Of a DNA stretch of 44,721 nt, positions 15,226 through 22,908 are shown piece by piece (the first letter of the stretch is position 1; each line of letters opens with the position of its first letter). The stretch comes from Domibacillus tundrae (GTDB lineage Bacteria > Bacillota > Bacilli > Bacillales > Domibacillaceae), in contig NZ_LAJA01000030.1 in assembly GCF_000970675.1 (NCBI RefSeq), positions 1 to 44,721 on the forward strand, written 5' to 3'. The translations under genes and the position numbers were made by a program. Under the pieces are notes generated by a model. The model was not told where the DNA came from and did not search any database. It saw nothing but the letters and a program-made list of their open reading frames with translations.

Positions 15226-15990
15226 ATGAATCAATATGACTCCTCGAAATACCGAACACCCGACGGATACACTGCGGATATCGCTGTTTTTACAATTTTG
15301 TCTGAAAAAAAAGAAGAAAAAGCGCCGCCGGATATGAAGCTGCATATGATGCTTATTCAGCGGGCCGCAAAAGACAGGGAAGGAAACCCTAATATTGAAG
15401 CAGAAAAGTGGGCGATCCCCGGCGGATTTATACAGCCCAATGAAAAGGGAATCGAAGCAGCAGCACGGGAACTGGCGGAAGAAACCGGCGTTAAAGGGCT
15501 GCATATTCGTCATTTCGGTATGTATGATACACCGGGACGTGACCCGCGCGGCTGGATTATTTCCAATGCTTTTTATGCCATTGTACCGGAAGCAGCTCTT
15601 CTTAACCGGACGGCTTCGGATGATGCGGCGGACGTTCAGCTGTTTCCAATAGAAGATGTGCTGAACTTGGATCTTGCATTTGACCATCGGCAAATTGTCA
15701 ACGATGCACTCGTTCTTATTCAATCAGACATGCTGCGGACGACGATGGCGAAAAACTTTTTGCCGGCTGAATTTACACTGTCAGAATTGCAGCGGGTGCT
15801 CCTGACTGTCACAAATGATGCAAAAATCGCGTCTGACCCGGTTTTTTTTTCCCGAATGCCGAAGCTCCCGTTTCTGGAGCTGGCGCTTGATGAAGCCGGA
15901 CAGCCGAAAAAAACGACGCGGCATTCATATCGGCCGTCCCGCTTGTACACATTTAACGACATTGAAGTAATCGAATCCATTTACGGATAA
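15226..15990 (+). CDS. nrtR: NrtR-like Nudix transcriptional regulator of NAD metabolism
   Basis: An N-terminal Nudix domain is followed by a winged helix, the layout of the NrtR regulators that sense ADP-ribose and control NAD genes. The C-terminal part reads LPAEFTLSELQRVL near residues 179-192 and SYRPSRLYTF near residues 236-245, both typical of NrtR. Unlike many NrtR proteins the Nudix box looks intact (GFIQPNE followed by RELAEETGV), so it could also hydrolyse ADP-ribose or a related compound. It is the first gene of an operon with nicotinamidase and nicotinate phosphoribosyltransferase; the gap to pncA is 16 bases. B. subtilis uses NadR instead, so this wiring is unusual for Bacillus. 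GAGAGG precedes the ATG. Confidence 0.8.
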   Translation: MNQYDSSKYRTPDGYTADIAVFTILSEKKEEKAPPDMKLHMMLIQRAAKDREGNPNIEAEKWAIPGGFIQPNEKGIEAAARELAEETGVKGLHIRHFGMYDTPGRDPRGWIISNAFYAIVPEAALLNRTASDDAADVQLFPIEDVLNLDLAFDHRQIVNDALVLIQSDMLRTTMAKNFLPAEFTLSELQRVLLTVTNDAKIASDPVFFSRMPKLPFLELALDEAGQPKKTTRHSYRPSRLYTFNDIEVIESIYG

Positions 15991-16006
15991 GAAAGGCGGA
16001 TGTTTT

Positions 16007-16555
16007 ATGAAAGCATTGCTAAATATCGATTATACGTATGATTTTGTTGCCGATGACGGGAAATTGACGTGCGGCAAGCCTGGCCAAGTGCTTGAAAGAG
16101 AAATTGTGAGGTTGACAGAACAGTTTATTGAAAACGGCGATTATGTTGTGTTTGCGATTGATGTGCATGACGAAAAAGATCCGTACCACCCTGAAACAAA
16201 GCTGTTTCCACCTCATAATATTCGTGCCACTAAAGGGCGCGATTTGTACGGGAAGCTTCAATCTGTGTATGAGGAAAATAAAACACGTGAAAACGTTTAT
16301 TACATGGATAAAACCCGTTATTCGGCGTTTGCCGGAACGGACCTCGACATGAAACTGCGGACGCGTGGAATTACAGAAGTGCATCTTGTGGGTGTGTGTA
16401 CTGATATTTGCATTTTGCATACAGCGGTTGATGCGTATAATAAAGGGTATGATATTGTCGTTTATGAAAAAGCGGTCGCATCGTTTAATGAAGCAGGGCA
16501 CGAATGGGCACTCAGCCATTTCGTGAATACGCTTGGGGCCAAAGGGGGGAAATGA
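16007..16555 (+). CDS. pncA: nicotinamidase
   Basis: This cytoplasmic enzyme hydrolyses nicotinamide to nicotinate in the NAD salvage route. It belongs to the isochorismatase-like family. The catalytic triad is visible: Asp8 in LLNIDYTYDF, Lys102 in YMDKTRYSAF and Cys131 in LVGVCTDIC. The metal-binding residues Asp52, His54 and His70 lie in IDVHDEKDPY and FPPHNI. Length (182 aa) equals B. subtilis PncA (YueJ). The ribosome binding site is AAAGGCGG. It lies 3 bases before pncB, which takes its product, so the order of genes follows the pathway. Confidence 0.93.
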   Translation: MKALLNIDYTYDFVADDGKLTCGKPGQVLEREIVRLTEQFIENGDYVVFAIDVHDEKDPYHPETKLFPPHNIRATKGRDLYGKLQSVYEENKTRENVYYMDKTRYSAFAGTDLDMKLRTRGITEVHLVGVCTDICILHTAVDAYNKGYDIVVYEKAVASFNEAGHEWALSHFVNTLGAKGGK

Positions 16556-16558
16556 AGA

Positions 16559-18010
16559 ATGACGAAACATCAAGACGACAGCTTAATGCTGCACACTGAT
16601 TTGTATCAAATTAATATGGCAGAAACGTACTGGCGTGATGGCATTCACGACCGCAATGCTGTTTTTGACTTGTATTTCCGGCGGCTGCCGTTTGGAAACG
16701 GGTATGGTGTGTTTGCCGGCCTGGAACGGGTCATTTCCCTTGTTGAAAAATTCGGCTTTACAAATAGTGATATTGATTATTTGCGAGAACTCGGCTACGG
16801 GGAAGATTATTTAGCATTTTTAAAAGAAATGACATTTACAGGTACTATTCGCTCGATGCGTGAAGGGGAAACCGTCTTCGGCAATGAGCCGATAATACGT
16901 ATTGAAGCGCCGCTTGCTCAGGCACAGCTGTTAGAAACGCTTCTGCTAAATGTCGTCAATTATCAAACGCTTATTGCGACGAAAGCGTCGCGTATGATGC
17001 AAGTCGTCGGGAGTGGAACGGCGCTTGAGTTTGGTACAAGACGGGCACAGGAAACTGAAGCAGCCATTTGGGGAGCGCGGGCCGCTTACTTGACCGGGTT
17101 TGCCGGCACGAGCAACGTCCGTGCAGGGAAACTGTTTGGCATTCCCGTATCCGGCACGCATGCCCATGCGATGGTACAGGCTTATCAGGACGAATATGTT
17201 GCGTTTACAAAATATGCCGAGACGCATAAAGATTGTGTATTTCTTGTGGATACATATGACACGCTTCGGTCCGGTGTGCCGAATGCGATTCGTGTCGCCA
17301 AAGAATTTGGGGATGAAATAAATTTTGTCGGCATTCGTCTCGACAGTGGTGACCTTGCATATTTATCTAAAAAAGCCCGTGTGATGCTTGATGAAGCAGG
17401 ATTTCCAGATGCGCAGATCATCGCATCCAATGATCTTGATGAAGAAACTATTATGAGCTTGAACGCACAAGGCGCAAAAATCACCGTCTGGGGCATCGGT
17501 ACAAAACTCATTACCGCATTTGACCAGCCGGCACTTGGAGCAGTGTTTAAGCTGGTTGCCATTGAAAATGAACAGGGCGATATGGTCGATACCATTAAAA
17601 TTTCCGGCAATCCGGAGAAAGTGACGACCCCGGGTAAAAAGAATGTCTACCGTATTATTAACAATGCGAATGGAAAAGCAGAAGGGGACTACATCGCCCT
17701 GCAGGAAGAAAATCCGCGGGAACAGGAAAAGCTGAAAATGTTCCATCCTGTTCATACGTATATCAGCAAATTCGTGACTGATTTTACAGCCGTTGACCTG
17801 CATGTGGACATTTTTGCAGATGGGAAATTGGTTTATACACAGCCGCCGCTCGCGGACATCCGGCAGCATGTGGAACAAGGCTTGTCGGTTTTATGGGACG
17901 AATATAAACGGCCGATCAATCCGGAACAATACCCGGTCGATTTAAGCCCGTCCTGCTGGGAGCATAAAATGAAAAAAATTGAAGAAATGATGCCGCCGTC
18001 TGCGCGGTGA
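16559..18010 (+). CDS. pncB: nicotinate phosphoribosyltransferase
   Basis: This enzyme joins nicotinate and PRPP, with ATP, to nicotinate mononucleotide, the committed step of the Preiss-Handler NAD salvage route. Family landmarks are LHTDLYQINMAETY at the N-terminus (residues 11-24), the active-site region GTSNVRAGKLFGIPVSGTHA with its catalytic His, and FVGIRLDSGDLAYLS in the phosphate-binding part. Length (483 aa) is normal and matches B. subtilis YueK. GGGGGAAATGAAG lies before the ATG. It is the last gene of the operon and is followed by a strong terminator. Confidence 0.94.
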   Translation: MTKHQDDSLMLHTDLYQINMAETYWRDGIHDRNAVFDLYFRRLPFGNGYGVFAGLERVISLVEKFGFTNSDIDYLRELGYGEDYLAFLKEMTFTGTIRSMREGETVFGNEPIIRIEAPLAQAQLLETLLLNVVNYQTLIATKASRMMQVVGSGTALEFGTRRAQETEAAIWGARAAYLTGFAGTSNVRAGKLFGIPVSGTHAHAMVQAYQDEYVAFTKYAETHKDCVFLVDTYDTLRSGVPNAIRVAKEFGDEINFVGIRLDSGDLAYLSKKARVMLDEAGFPDAQIIASNDLDEETIMSLNAQGAKITVWGIGTKLITAFDQPALGAVFKLVAIENEQGDMVDTIKISGNPEKVTTPGKKNVYRIINNANGKAEGDYIALQEENPREQEKLKMFHPVHTYISKFVTDFTAVDLHVDIFADGKLVYTQPPLADIRQHVEQGLSVLWDEYKRPINPEQYPVDLSPSCWEHKMKKIEEMMPPSAR

Positions 18011-18012
18011 AA

Positions 18013-18060
18013 AAAGCTTGCCTGAAAAGTGACGAAACACTTCTTGGGCAAGCTTTATTT
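18013..18060 (+). terminator. terminator of the NAD salvage operon
   Basis: AAAGCTTGCC and GGCAAGCTTT pair, with a nested AGTG/CACT stem between, followed by a weak T tract. The 287 bases from here to 18347 hold a GCCGCCAT/ATGGCGGC hairpin at 18269-18307 and nothing else I recognise. Confidence 0.7.
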
Positions 18061-18347
18061 CTTGGCCGGATTTTTATCCATGACAGTTAAAAAAAGAAAG
18101 AATTCGACCGTCAGCCATTTTTTTGAATTTTTTTGTATTGAATATAATAATTACTGGATATGAATATTTTAGAAGAGACGTGCGGAATCAAAGTGGCTCA
18201 GAAAATTCGAATCGCTTAAAGATGCGGCACCTTTTCAATGCATTGATTCAGCATATATCAGTAAAAACGCCGCCATTAAAGCTGCTTTACGCGGGCAGTA
18301 TGGCGGCGCTGATAAGACAGTTTACCACAGCGGGAAAATGCTCCTGT

Positions 18348-19364
18348 TTAAAGCTTGCTGTAGGATTTTTCATCACAAATAATAAAAAGCCGGGCATTTT
18401 TTGGAATCGGGTCATCGAGTTTTCCCATAATGGAAAAATCATGATGATTGGCGACGAGAAGAATGCCTTTTTCATCAAGCGCCCGTTTCGCATCGCGGTA
18501 TGTCTGCCAGCCGGCTTTGTTGTCAATATGATAAAGATCATATCCGTCGTGACACGTCAGCTGTCGGATAATTTCGCTTGAACCGTTAAATAAAATCGAG
18601 CGGGCGGCTAAATGGGCAGCCGTATCATTCGGTGTAATAAATTCCTCTACATTTGCGTGCGAAAATGCATTTAAATGGGTGGAGTCGGCCACCTCGCAAA
18701 TTGTGTACACGTTCCGGCCATATTTTTGAGCAGCGGCTTCGATGCCGGATGCAATCAAAAGTGTCAGCCCATCAGCTGTTGATGCATTCAAAGCGTGATC
18801 CGGCGAGAAAATCATGATTGATTTCGCTTTTAAAAAATTCGCTTGCTTTAGCGTTTGCTCAGAAGCCGGGGCTCCTTTCACAAAATCAACTCGTTCGTGT
18901 AAAAAAGGGATTTTTTCCACAGCTTCATCAATGATAACTGCGTGCACATCGGGAAATGTTTCGAGCAGTTCCGTCAGTGTAATGCGCGCACGGCTTGTCC
19001 AATTAATGAGAATAATGTGCTGTTCACGTGTAATTGTCAACCGTCCGTCCTCCTTCATCCGTTTCCGCATACTCAATGCATCAATAATTTTACCAATCAG
19101 CACGGTCATCAGCCCAATTCCAAAAATATACAGAAGCATTGCGAACAGCTTCCCAGGCACCGTGGCCGGCGACACATCCCCGTACCCAACCGTGACAACT
19201 GTTGTCATCGTCCACCATAATCCTTCAAAAGGCGATACAAACGTTTCTGGTTCGATGTAGTACATGAAAAAACTGCTGAACAAAATGAGTGAACACGTGG
19301 CGAAAAAGAGGGTCCAGTTGCTCATATGGATCGCTTTGAAAAAGAGTTTGCGAAAAAAGATCAT
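18348..19364 (-). CDS. yugO: potassium channel with RCK-like domain (YugO type)
   Basis: This is a two-helix potassium channel of the inner membrane. The selectivity filter TVGYGD lies at residues 58-63 between two hydrophobic segments (about 15-35 and 72-92). A cytoplasmic Rossmann-type TrkA-N/RCK domain follows (HIILINWTSRARITLTELLE) that would gate the channel. In B. subtilis YugO serves potassium release in biofilm electrical signalling; the same role here is inferred. Length (338 aa) agrees. The start at 19364 has AGGAG about 10 bases upstream. Its end converges on the NAD operon. Confidence 0.88.
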   Translation of the reverse strand: MIFFRKLFFKAIHMSNWTLFFATCSLILFSSFFMYYIEPETFVSPFEGLWWTMTTVVTVGYGDVSPATVPGKLFAMLLYIFGIGLMTVLIGKIIDALSMRKRMKEDGRLTITREQHIILINWTSRARITLTELLETFPDVHAVIIDEAVEKIPFLHERVDFVKGAPASEQTLKQANFLKAKSIMIFSPDHALNASTADGLTLLIASGIEAAAQKYGRNVYTICEVADSTHLNAFSHANVEEFITPNDTAAHLAARSILFNGSSEIIRQLTCHDGYDLYHIDNKAGWQTYRDAKRALDEKGILLVANHHDFSIMGKLDDPIPKNARLFIICDEKSYSKL

Positions 19365-19424
19365 CGAATGACAACTCCTGACCGGAAGACTTCTTCCTTA
19401 TTATTATACAAGAATAAGAGAAAA

Positions 19425-19455
19425 AGAAAAACCTCCCTGCAGCAGGCAGACAGGA
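19425..19455 (-). terminator. terminator left behind by an ABC transporter gene
   Basis: On the minus strand CCT and CTGC pair with GCAG and AGG in an interrupted stem followed by TTTTTC. It lies just past the ABC-ATPase fragment, where that gene's own terminator would be. Confidence 0.5.
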
Positions 19456-19476
19456 GAATGAATGCATGGATTCTTG

Positions 19477-19656
19477 CAAATTCTGTTTTTGGGCCAGTTC
19501 ACGGCAAATAGGATGGGAATGAAATAAATTAATGTGTGTGCCAGTGCTGGTTGTTTCACCATGTTCAAGACCAATGATTTGATCCGCGTGAACAGCGGTC
19601 GAAAGCCGATAAGCGATGACAAGGATTGTTTGTCCTTTCATTATCTCTTTTAACAA
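19477..19656 (-). pseudogene. C-terminal fragment of an ABC exporter ATPase
   Basis: About 60 codons read LKEIMKGQTILVIAYRLSTA, then HADQIIGLEHGE, STGTH and CRELAQKQ. This is the end of the nucleotide-binding domain of MsbA-like ABC exporters, from the H-loop to the C-terminal helix. The H-loop histidine is replaced by tyrosine (IAYRLST for the usual IAHRLST), which would kill ATP hydrolysis. Everything upstream (Walker A, signature, Walker B, membrane domain) is missing. No stop is found at the expected end. It is a remnant between yugO and the GNAT gene. Confidence 0.8.
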
Positions 19657-19744
19657 ACAAAGAAATTGTGATAGTTTGATTTACTTTTATCTGAATATTA
19701 GGTATTTTTAAATTAAGTGTAAAAGAAACAGGAGGATGATAGGG

Positions 19745-20278
19745 ATGCTGTTTCAAAAAGGGAAATTAAAAGTAAGACCGCTGGAACAAAAAGACGAGAA
19801 TCTACTTGTTAAATGGCTGTCAGATCCTGTCGTACTGGAATTTTATGAAGGACGTGACAACGCATTTGATCTTGAAAAAGTAAAAAAAGAATTTTACACG
19901 GAAGAAGAAGGTATGGTGCGGGGCATTATTGAGTTTGATAGAAATGAGATCGGTTACATTCAATATTACCCATTGAGCGCAGAAGAGCGTGAATTGTACG
20001 GCTATGGAACAAGTGACATTGTTTACGGCACGGATCAGCTGATCGGAGAAGTCGACTATTGGAATAAAGGCATCGGGAAAGTGCTCGTGAAATCAGTCGT
20101 TGAACATCTTGTGAAAACAAAACAGGCACAAAAAGTAGTTATGGACCCGCAGGAATGGAATGTCCGAGCGATTCGCTGCTACGAAAAGTGCGGTTTTGAA
20201 AAAGTGAAGCTGCTGCCTGAACATGAGTGGCATGAAGGGAAACATCATAATTGCTGGCTTCTGGAGTACACAAAATAA
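19745..20278 (+). CDS. GNAT acetyltransferase, AAC(6')-like
   Basis: This is a GCN5-related N-acetyltransferase of about 177 residues, closest in type to aminoglycoside 6'-acetyltransferases of Gram-positive bacteria. Landmarks are FYEGRDNAFD, IGEVDYWNKGIGKVLV in the acetyl-CoA-binding motif A, VVMDPQEWNVRAIRCYEKCGF, and the end LLPEHEWHEGKHHNCWLLEY. Family membership does not prove drug resistance; many chromosomal relatives act on other amines. The ATG at 19745 is chosen because AGGAGG lies 8 bases upstream, while the ATG at 19736 overlaps that site. It is a single gene with a shared, bidirectional terminator. Confidence 0.85.
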   Translation: MLFQKGKLKVRPLEQKDENLLVKWLSDPVVLEFYEGRDNAFDLEKVKKEFYTEEEGMVRGIIEFDRNEIGYIQYYPLSAEERELYGYGTSDIVYGTDQLIGEVDYWNKGIGKVLVKSVVEHLVKTKQAQKVVMDPQEWNVRAIRCYEKCGFEKVKLLPEHEWHEGKHHNCWLLEYTK

Positions 20279-20280
20279 AA

Positions 20281-20314
20281 AAACGAAAAGCGATATTCGC
20301 TTTTCGTTTCTTTC
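20281..20314. terminator. bidirectional terminator between GNAT and dctP
   Basis: AAACGAAAAGCG and CGCTTTTCGTTT form a perfect 12-bp stem; T-rich DNA follows on both strands. Confidence 0.85.
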
Positions 20315-20344
20315 ACTGCTTTTCAAGACGATAAAGTGTTTAAG

Positions 20345-21604
20345 TTAATTCGCCATTTTTGATTTCGTCACTTTAAGATCGGCAGGGGGGGTAAACTCTT
20401 TTTCTACTTTAGCAATAACAACAGTTGCCACGCCGTTTCCGATCAAGTTTGTAATGGCGCGTGCTTCTGACATAAACCGGTCTACCCCAAGAAGAAGGGC
20501 AATTCCTTCAACAGGAATCATCGGGAAAGCCGCCAGTGTTGCTGCAAGTGTGATAAATCCGGAACCGGTAACACCTGCTGCTCCTTTAGATGTCAGCATA
20601 AGAACGCCCAACAGCGTAAGTTCCTGCCAGATTGTTAAATCTATCCCATAAGCCTGGGCAATGAAGATCGCGGCCATTGAAAGATAAATAGACGTTCCAT
20701 CAAGGTTAAAGGAATAGCCGGTTGGCACAACAAGTCCCACAACAGGTTTTGAACATCCATAGTCTTCAAGCTTTTTCATCAATTTTGGAAGTGCTGATTC
20801 TGAAGATGATGTTCCCAAAACAAGCAAGATTTCTTCTTTAATGAACGCGATAAATTTGAAAATGTTGAAGCCGAAAAGCTTGGCAATACTGCCCAGAATC
20901 ACGATAACAAAAAGGGCACATGTAATGTAGACGCCAAGCATTAACTGGCCAAGTGATACGAGTGACCCAAGACCAAACTTTCCGATTGTGTACGCCATTG
21001 CGCCGAATGCGGCAACAGGAGACACTTTCATGATCATGTTTACAATGCCAAAGAAAATATCAGCTAAACGCTCAAATAAGTCGACAACCGGTTTTCCGCG
21101 CTCTCCAAGAGAAGCAAGAGCAAGTCCGAAGAAAATGGCAAAGAACAAAATAGGAAGCAAGTCGCCGCCTGCAAGTGCCGCCATTGCGTTGTCTGGAACA
21201 ACGCCGAGAACAAATTCCATTAATCCGTGGCTCGATTCTTCAGCGCCTTTTGTATATTCTGAAATATCTCCGCCTTCAACAGAACTCGTATTAAATCCTG
21301 CACCTGGTTGAAGAATATTAACGACTAAAATACCAATAGCAAGTGCGAATGTTGTGACAATTTCAAAGTAAAGGAGCGCTTTACCGCCAATCCGTCCAAC
21401 TTTTTTCAAATCCCCCATGCTGCCGATTCCAATGACGACAGTAAGAAAAATAATTGGGGCAATGACCATTTTGATCATTTTAATAAAAATATCAGCCAGT
21501 ACTTTCAGATCTTCTCCAAAAGCCGGAAAGGCAAATCCGACTGCAATACCTAAAAGAATCCCTATAATGACACGAACGGTTAAATTATTTAGTGCTTTAC
21601 GCAT
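20345..21604 (-). CDS. dctP: C4-dicarboxylate/proton symporter DctP
   Basis: This is a membrane carrier of the dicarboxylate/amino acid:cation symporter (DAACS) family that takes up succinate, fumarate and malate. It has eight or so membrane helices and the two re-entrant loops. The serine-rich loop reads [12 protein letters not shown], the unwound helix reads [13 protein letters not shown], and the C-terminal part reads [19 protein letters not shown] and [20 protein letters not shown]. The assignment to DctP rather than a glutamate carrier rests on the adjacent dctB, dctS and dctR genes. In B. subtilis all four lie in one direction; here dctP and dctB run opposite to dctSR. AAGGAGG precedes the ATG. 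A perfect cre site lies in its leader. Confidence 0.92.
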   Translation of the reverse strand: MRKALNNLTVRVIIGILLGIAVGFAFPAFGEDLKVLADIFIKMIKMVIAPIIFLTVVIGIGSMGDLKKVGRIGGKALLYFEIVTTFALAIGILVVNILQPGAGFNTSSVEGGDISEYTKGAEESSHGLMEFVLGVVPDNAMAALAGGDLLPILFFAIFFGLALASLGERGKPVVDLFERLADIFFGIVNMIMKVSPVAAFGAMAYTIGKFGLGSLVSLGQLMLGVYITCALFVIVILGSIAKLFGFNIFKFIAFIKEEILLVLGTSSSESALPKLMKKLEDYGCSKPVVGLVVPTGYSFNLDGTSIYLSMAAIFIAQAYGIDLTIWQELTLLGVLMLTSKGAAGVTGSGFITLAATLAAFPMIPVEGIALLLGVDRFMSEARAITNLIGNGVATVVIAKVEKEFTPPADLKVTKSKMAN

Positions 21605-21628
21605 CTGAAAACCTCCTTATTTATTAAT

Positions 21629-21642
21629 TGATAGCGGTTTCA
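21629..21642. promoter_or_regulatory. CcpA cre site in the dctP leader
   Basis: TGATAGCGGTTTCA fits the cre consensus TGWNANCGNTNWCA at all defined positions. It lies 25 bases before the dctP start, downstream of the likely promoter, as expected for glucose repression. Confidence 0.8.
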
Positions 21643-21690
21643 TGACCTTGATTGAAATATTAACAGACTATTTATGAAATAAATATTTTT

Positions 21691-21719
21691 GGTGATAATG
21701 GTTTTTTTGGTCTTTATGG
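21691..21719 (-). promoter_or_regulatory. direct repeat upstream of dctP, candidate DctR site
   Basis: On the minus strand CCATAAAGACC and CCATTATCACC repeat at an 18-base step, about 90-115 bases before the dctP start. Tandem half sites at this distance suit a response-regulator activator. No DctR consensus is known to me, so this is inference. Confidence 0.35.
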
Positions 21720-21721
21720 TC

Positions 21722-21747
21722 AAAAAAAAGAACGCTTTTTAGCGTTC
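21722..21747 (-). terminator. terminator of dctB
   Basis: On the minus strand GAACGC and GCGTTC form a stem followed by TTTTTTT. The dctB stop codon lies within the hairpin. Confidence 0.75.
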
Positions 21748-22785
21748 CTCATCAGATGGAAATTGAATTTGTTTTATTAATTTATTTCCAACTTCATTTT
21801 CTGCTTTTTGATAAAGCGGCTGAAATGTTTGCAGCCATTTTTGTTTTTGTTGTTCTGTTAAGTAGTGGATCTGAATAGGAGAATTTTTTTGGATTTCCTG
21901 AAGCTGCTGTGCATTCATGTGAACAGACTCTTTCATATTCCATTTTGTTGTTTCAATCATCGCTTGTCGAATTTTTTTCTGAATGTCGTTGGGCAGGCTC
22001 TCCCAGAATTCCTCATTTACCATAACGGCATACCCGAGATATCCATGATTGCTGATCGTCAAATGCTGCTGCACTTTATACAGTCTATTGGAATAAATAT
22101 TGGAAAGCGTGTTTTCCTGCCCATCAATTTTTTTCGTTTCAAGTACTTGATACACTTCATTAAAAGACATCACGATCGTATTTGCTTTTAAGAGGCGGAA
22201 CTGCTCGGCAATAATGGGTCCGGGCATAACACGAAATGTTTGTCCTTGAAAGTCGTCCGGCTCAAGCAAAGCGGTTTCATTGCTGGTCATTTGCTTAAAG
22301 CCGTTGCTCCAAAAGCCTAACCCTGTTACTTTCGGGTCAGTAACCATAGAAAGAAGCTGCTCACTTGTTTGACCTGTAAAAACGGCTTCTGCCTGAGTTT
22401 CACGTTCGAAAATAAACGGGAGATCAAGTACCTTCCATTCAGGTACGGTATCAATAAGCTTCGAGAATGAGGGCGCTATCATTTGAACATCGCCTTTTTG
22501 AAGCGCTTCGTACTCATCATCATCTGAATAAAGAATCCCATTTTGATAAATTTCCACTTCCACTTGGCCTTTCGTCTTTTCACTGACCAGTTCAGCAAAT
22601 TTTTGAGCAGCAAGTCCTTTTGGCGTGTTTTCCGCGACAACATGAGAGAATCGGATGGTAATATGTGATTTGAGCTCTTCCTGTTCGTCATCATATGAGA
22701 GAGATTGAGATCCATTATACTGATAAAAATAATAGCCGGTAAGCAGTGCAAGGGTCAAAAGACAGAAGCTGATATATTTTGTCAT
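21739..22785 (-). CDS. dctB: C4-dicarboxylate-binding protein DctB
   Basis: This is an extracytoplasmic binding protein of the TRAP/DctP-type family. In B. subtilis DctB does not serve a TRAP transporter but acts with the sensor kinase DctS to detect fumarate or succinate. An N-terminal hydrophobic stretch (KYISFCLLTLALLTGYYFY) anchors or exports it; there is no clear lipobox. The family core is evident in IRFSHVVAENTPKGLAAQKF, FRVMPGPIIAEQFRLL with the carboxylate-binding Arg, and GQENTLSNIYSNRLY. No TRAP membrane genes lie nearby, which supports the sensing role. The start at 22785 follows AGGTGA; the frame to 22821 has no ribosome binding site. It is divergent from dctS. Confidence 0.87.
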   Translation of the reverse strand: MTKYISFCLLTLALLTGYYFYQYNGSQSLSYDDEQEELKSHITIRFSHVVAENTPKGLAAQKFAELVSEKTKGQVEVEIYQNGILYSDDDEYEALQKGDVQMIAPSFSKLIDTVPEWKVLDLPFIFERETQAEAVFTGQTSEQLLSMVTDPKVTGLGFWSNGFKQMTSNETALLEPDDFQGQTFRVMPGPIIAEQFRLLKANTIVMSFNEVYQVLETKKIDGQENTLSNIYSNRLYKVQQHLTISNHGYLGYAVMVNEEFWESLPNDIQKKIRQAMIETTKWNMKESVHMNAQQLQEIQKNSPIQIHYLTEQQKQKWLQTFQPLYQKAENEVGNKLIKQIQFPSDEER

Positions 22786-22908
22786 AAGCGTCACCTGTTT
22801 AAAAGTCTTTCTTTTTATCATATCATTTTTTGGACGGAGTGCTTGTTCTTGCTTACGTGGTAAAATGATAGAAATGGTTGATTATTTTTTAGAATGGCGG
22901 CGTTATGA

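Noticed and set aside
14977-15723. 248-codon minus-strand ORF
   Set aside because: It is antisense to nrtR and the small ORF, is full of low-complexity Phe and Cys, and has no ribosome binding site.
18269-18307. GCCGCCAT/ATGGCGGC hairpin in the gap before yugO
   Set aside because: No T tract and no known RNA motif; could be a chance inverted repeat.
18123-18581. 152-codon plus-strand ORF
   Set aside because: Half of it is antisense to the well-supported yugO gene, and the start has no ribosome binding site.
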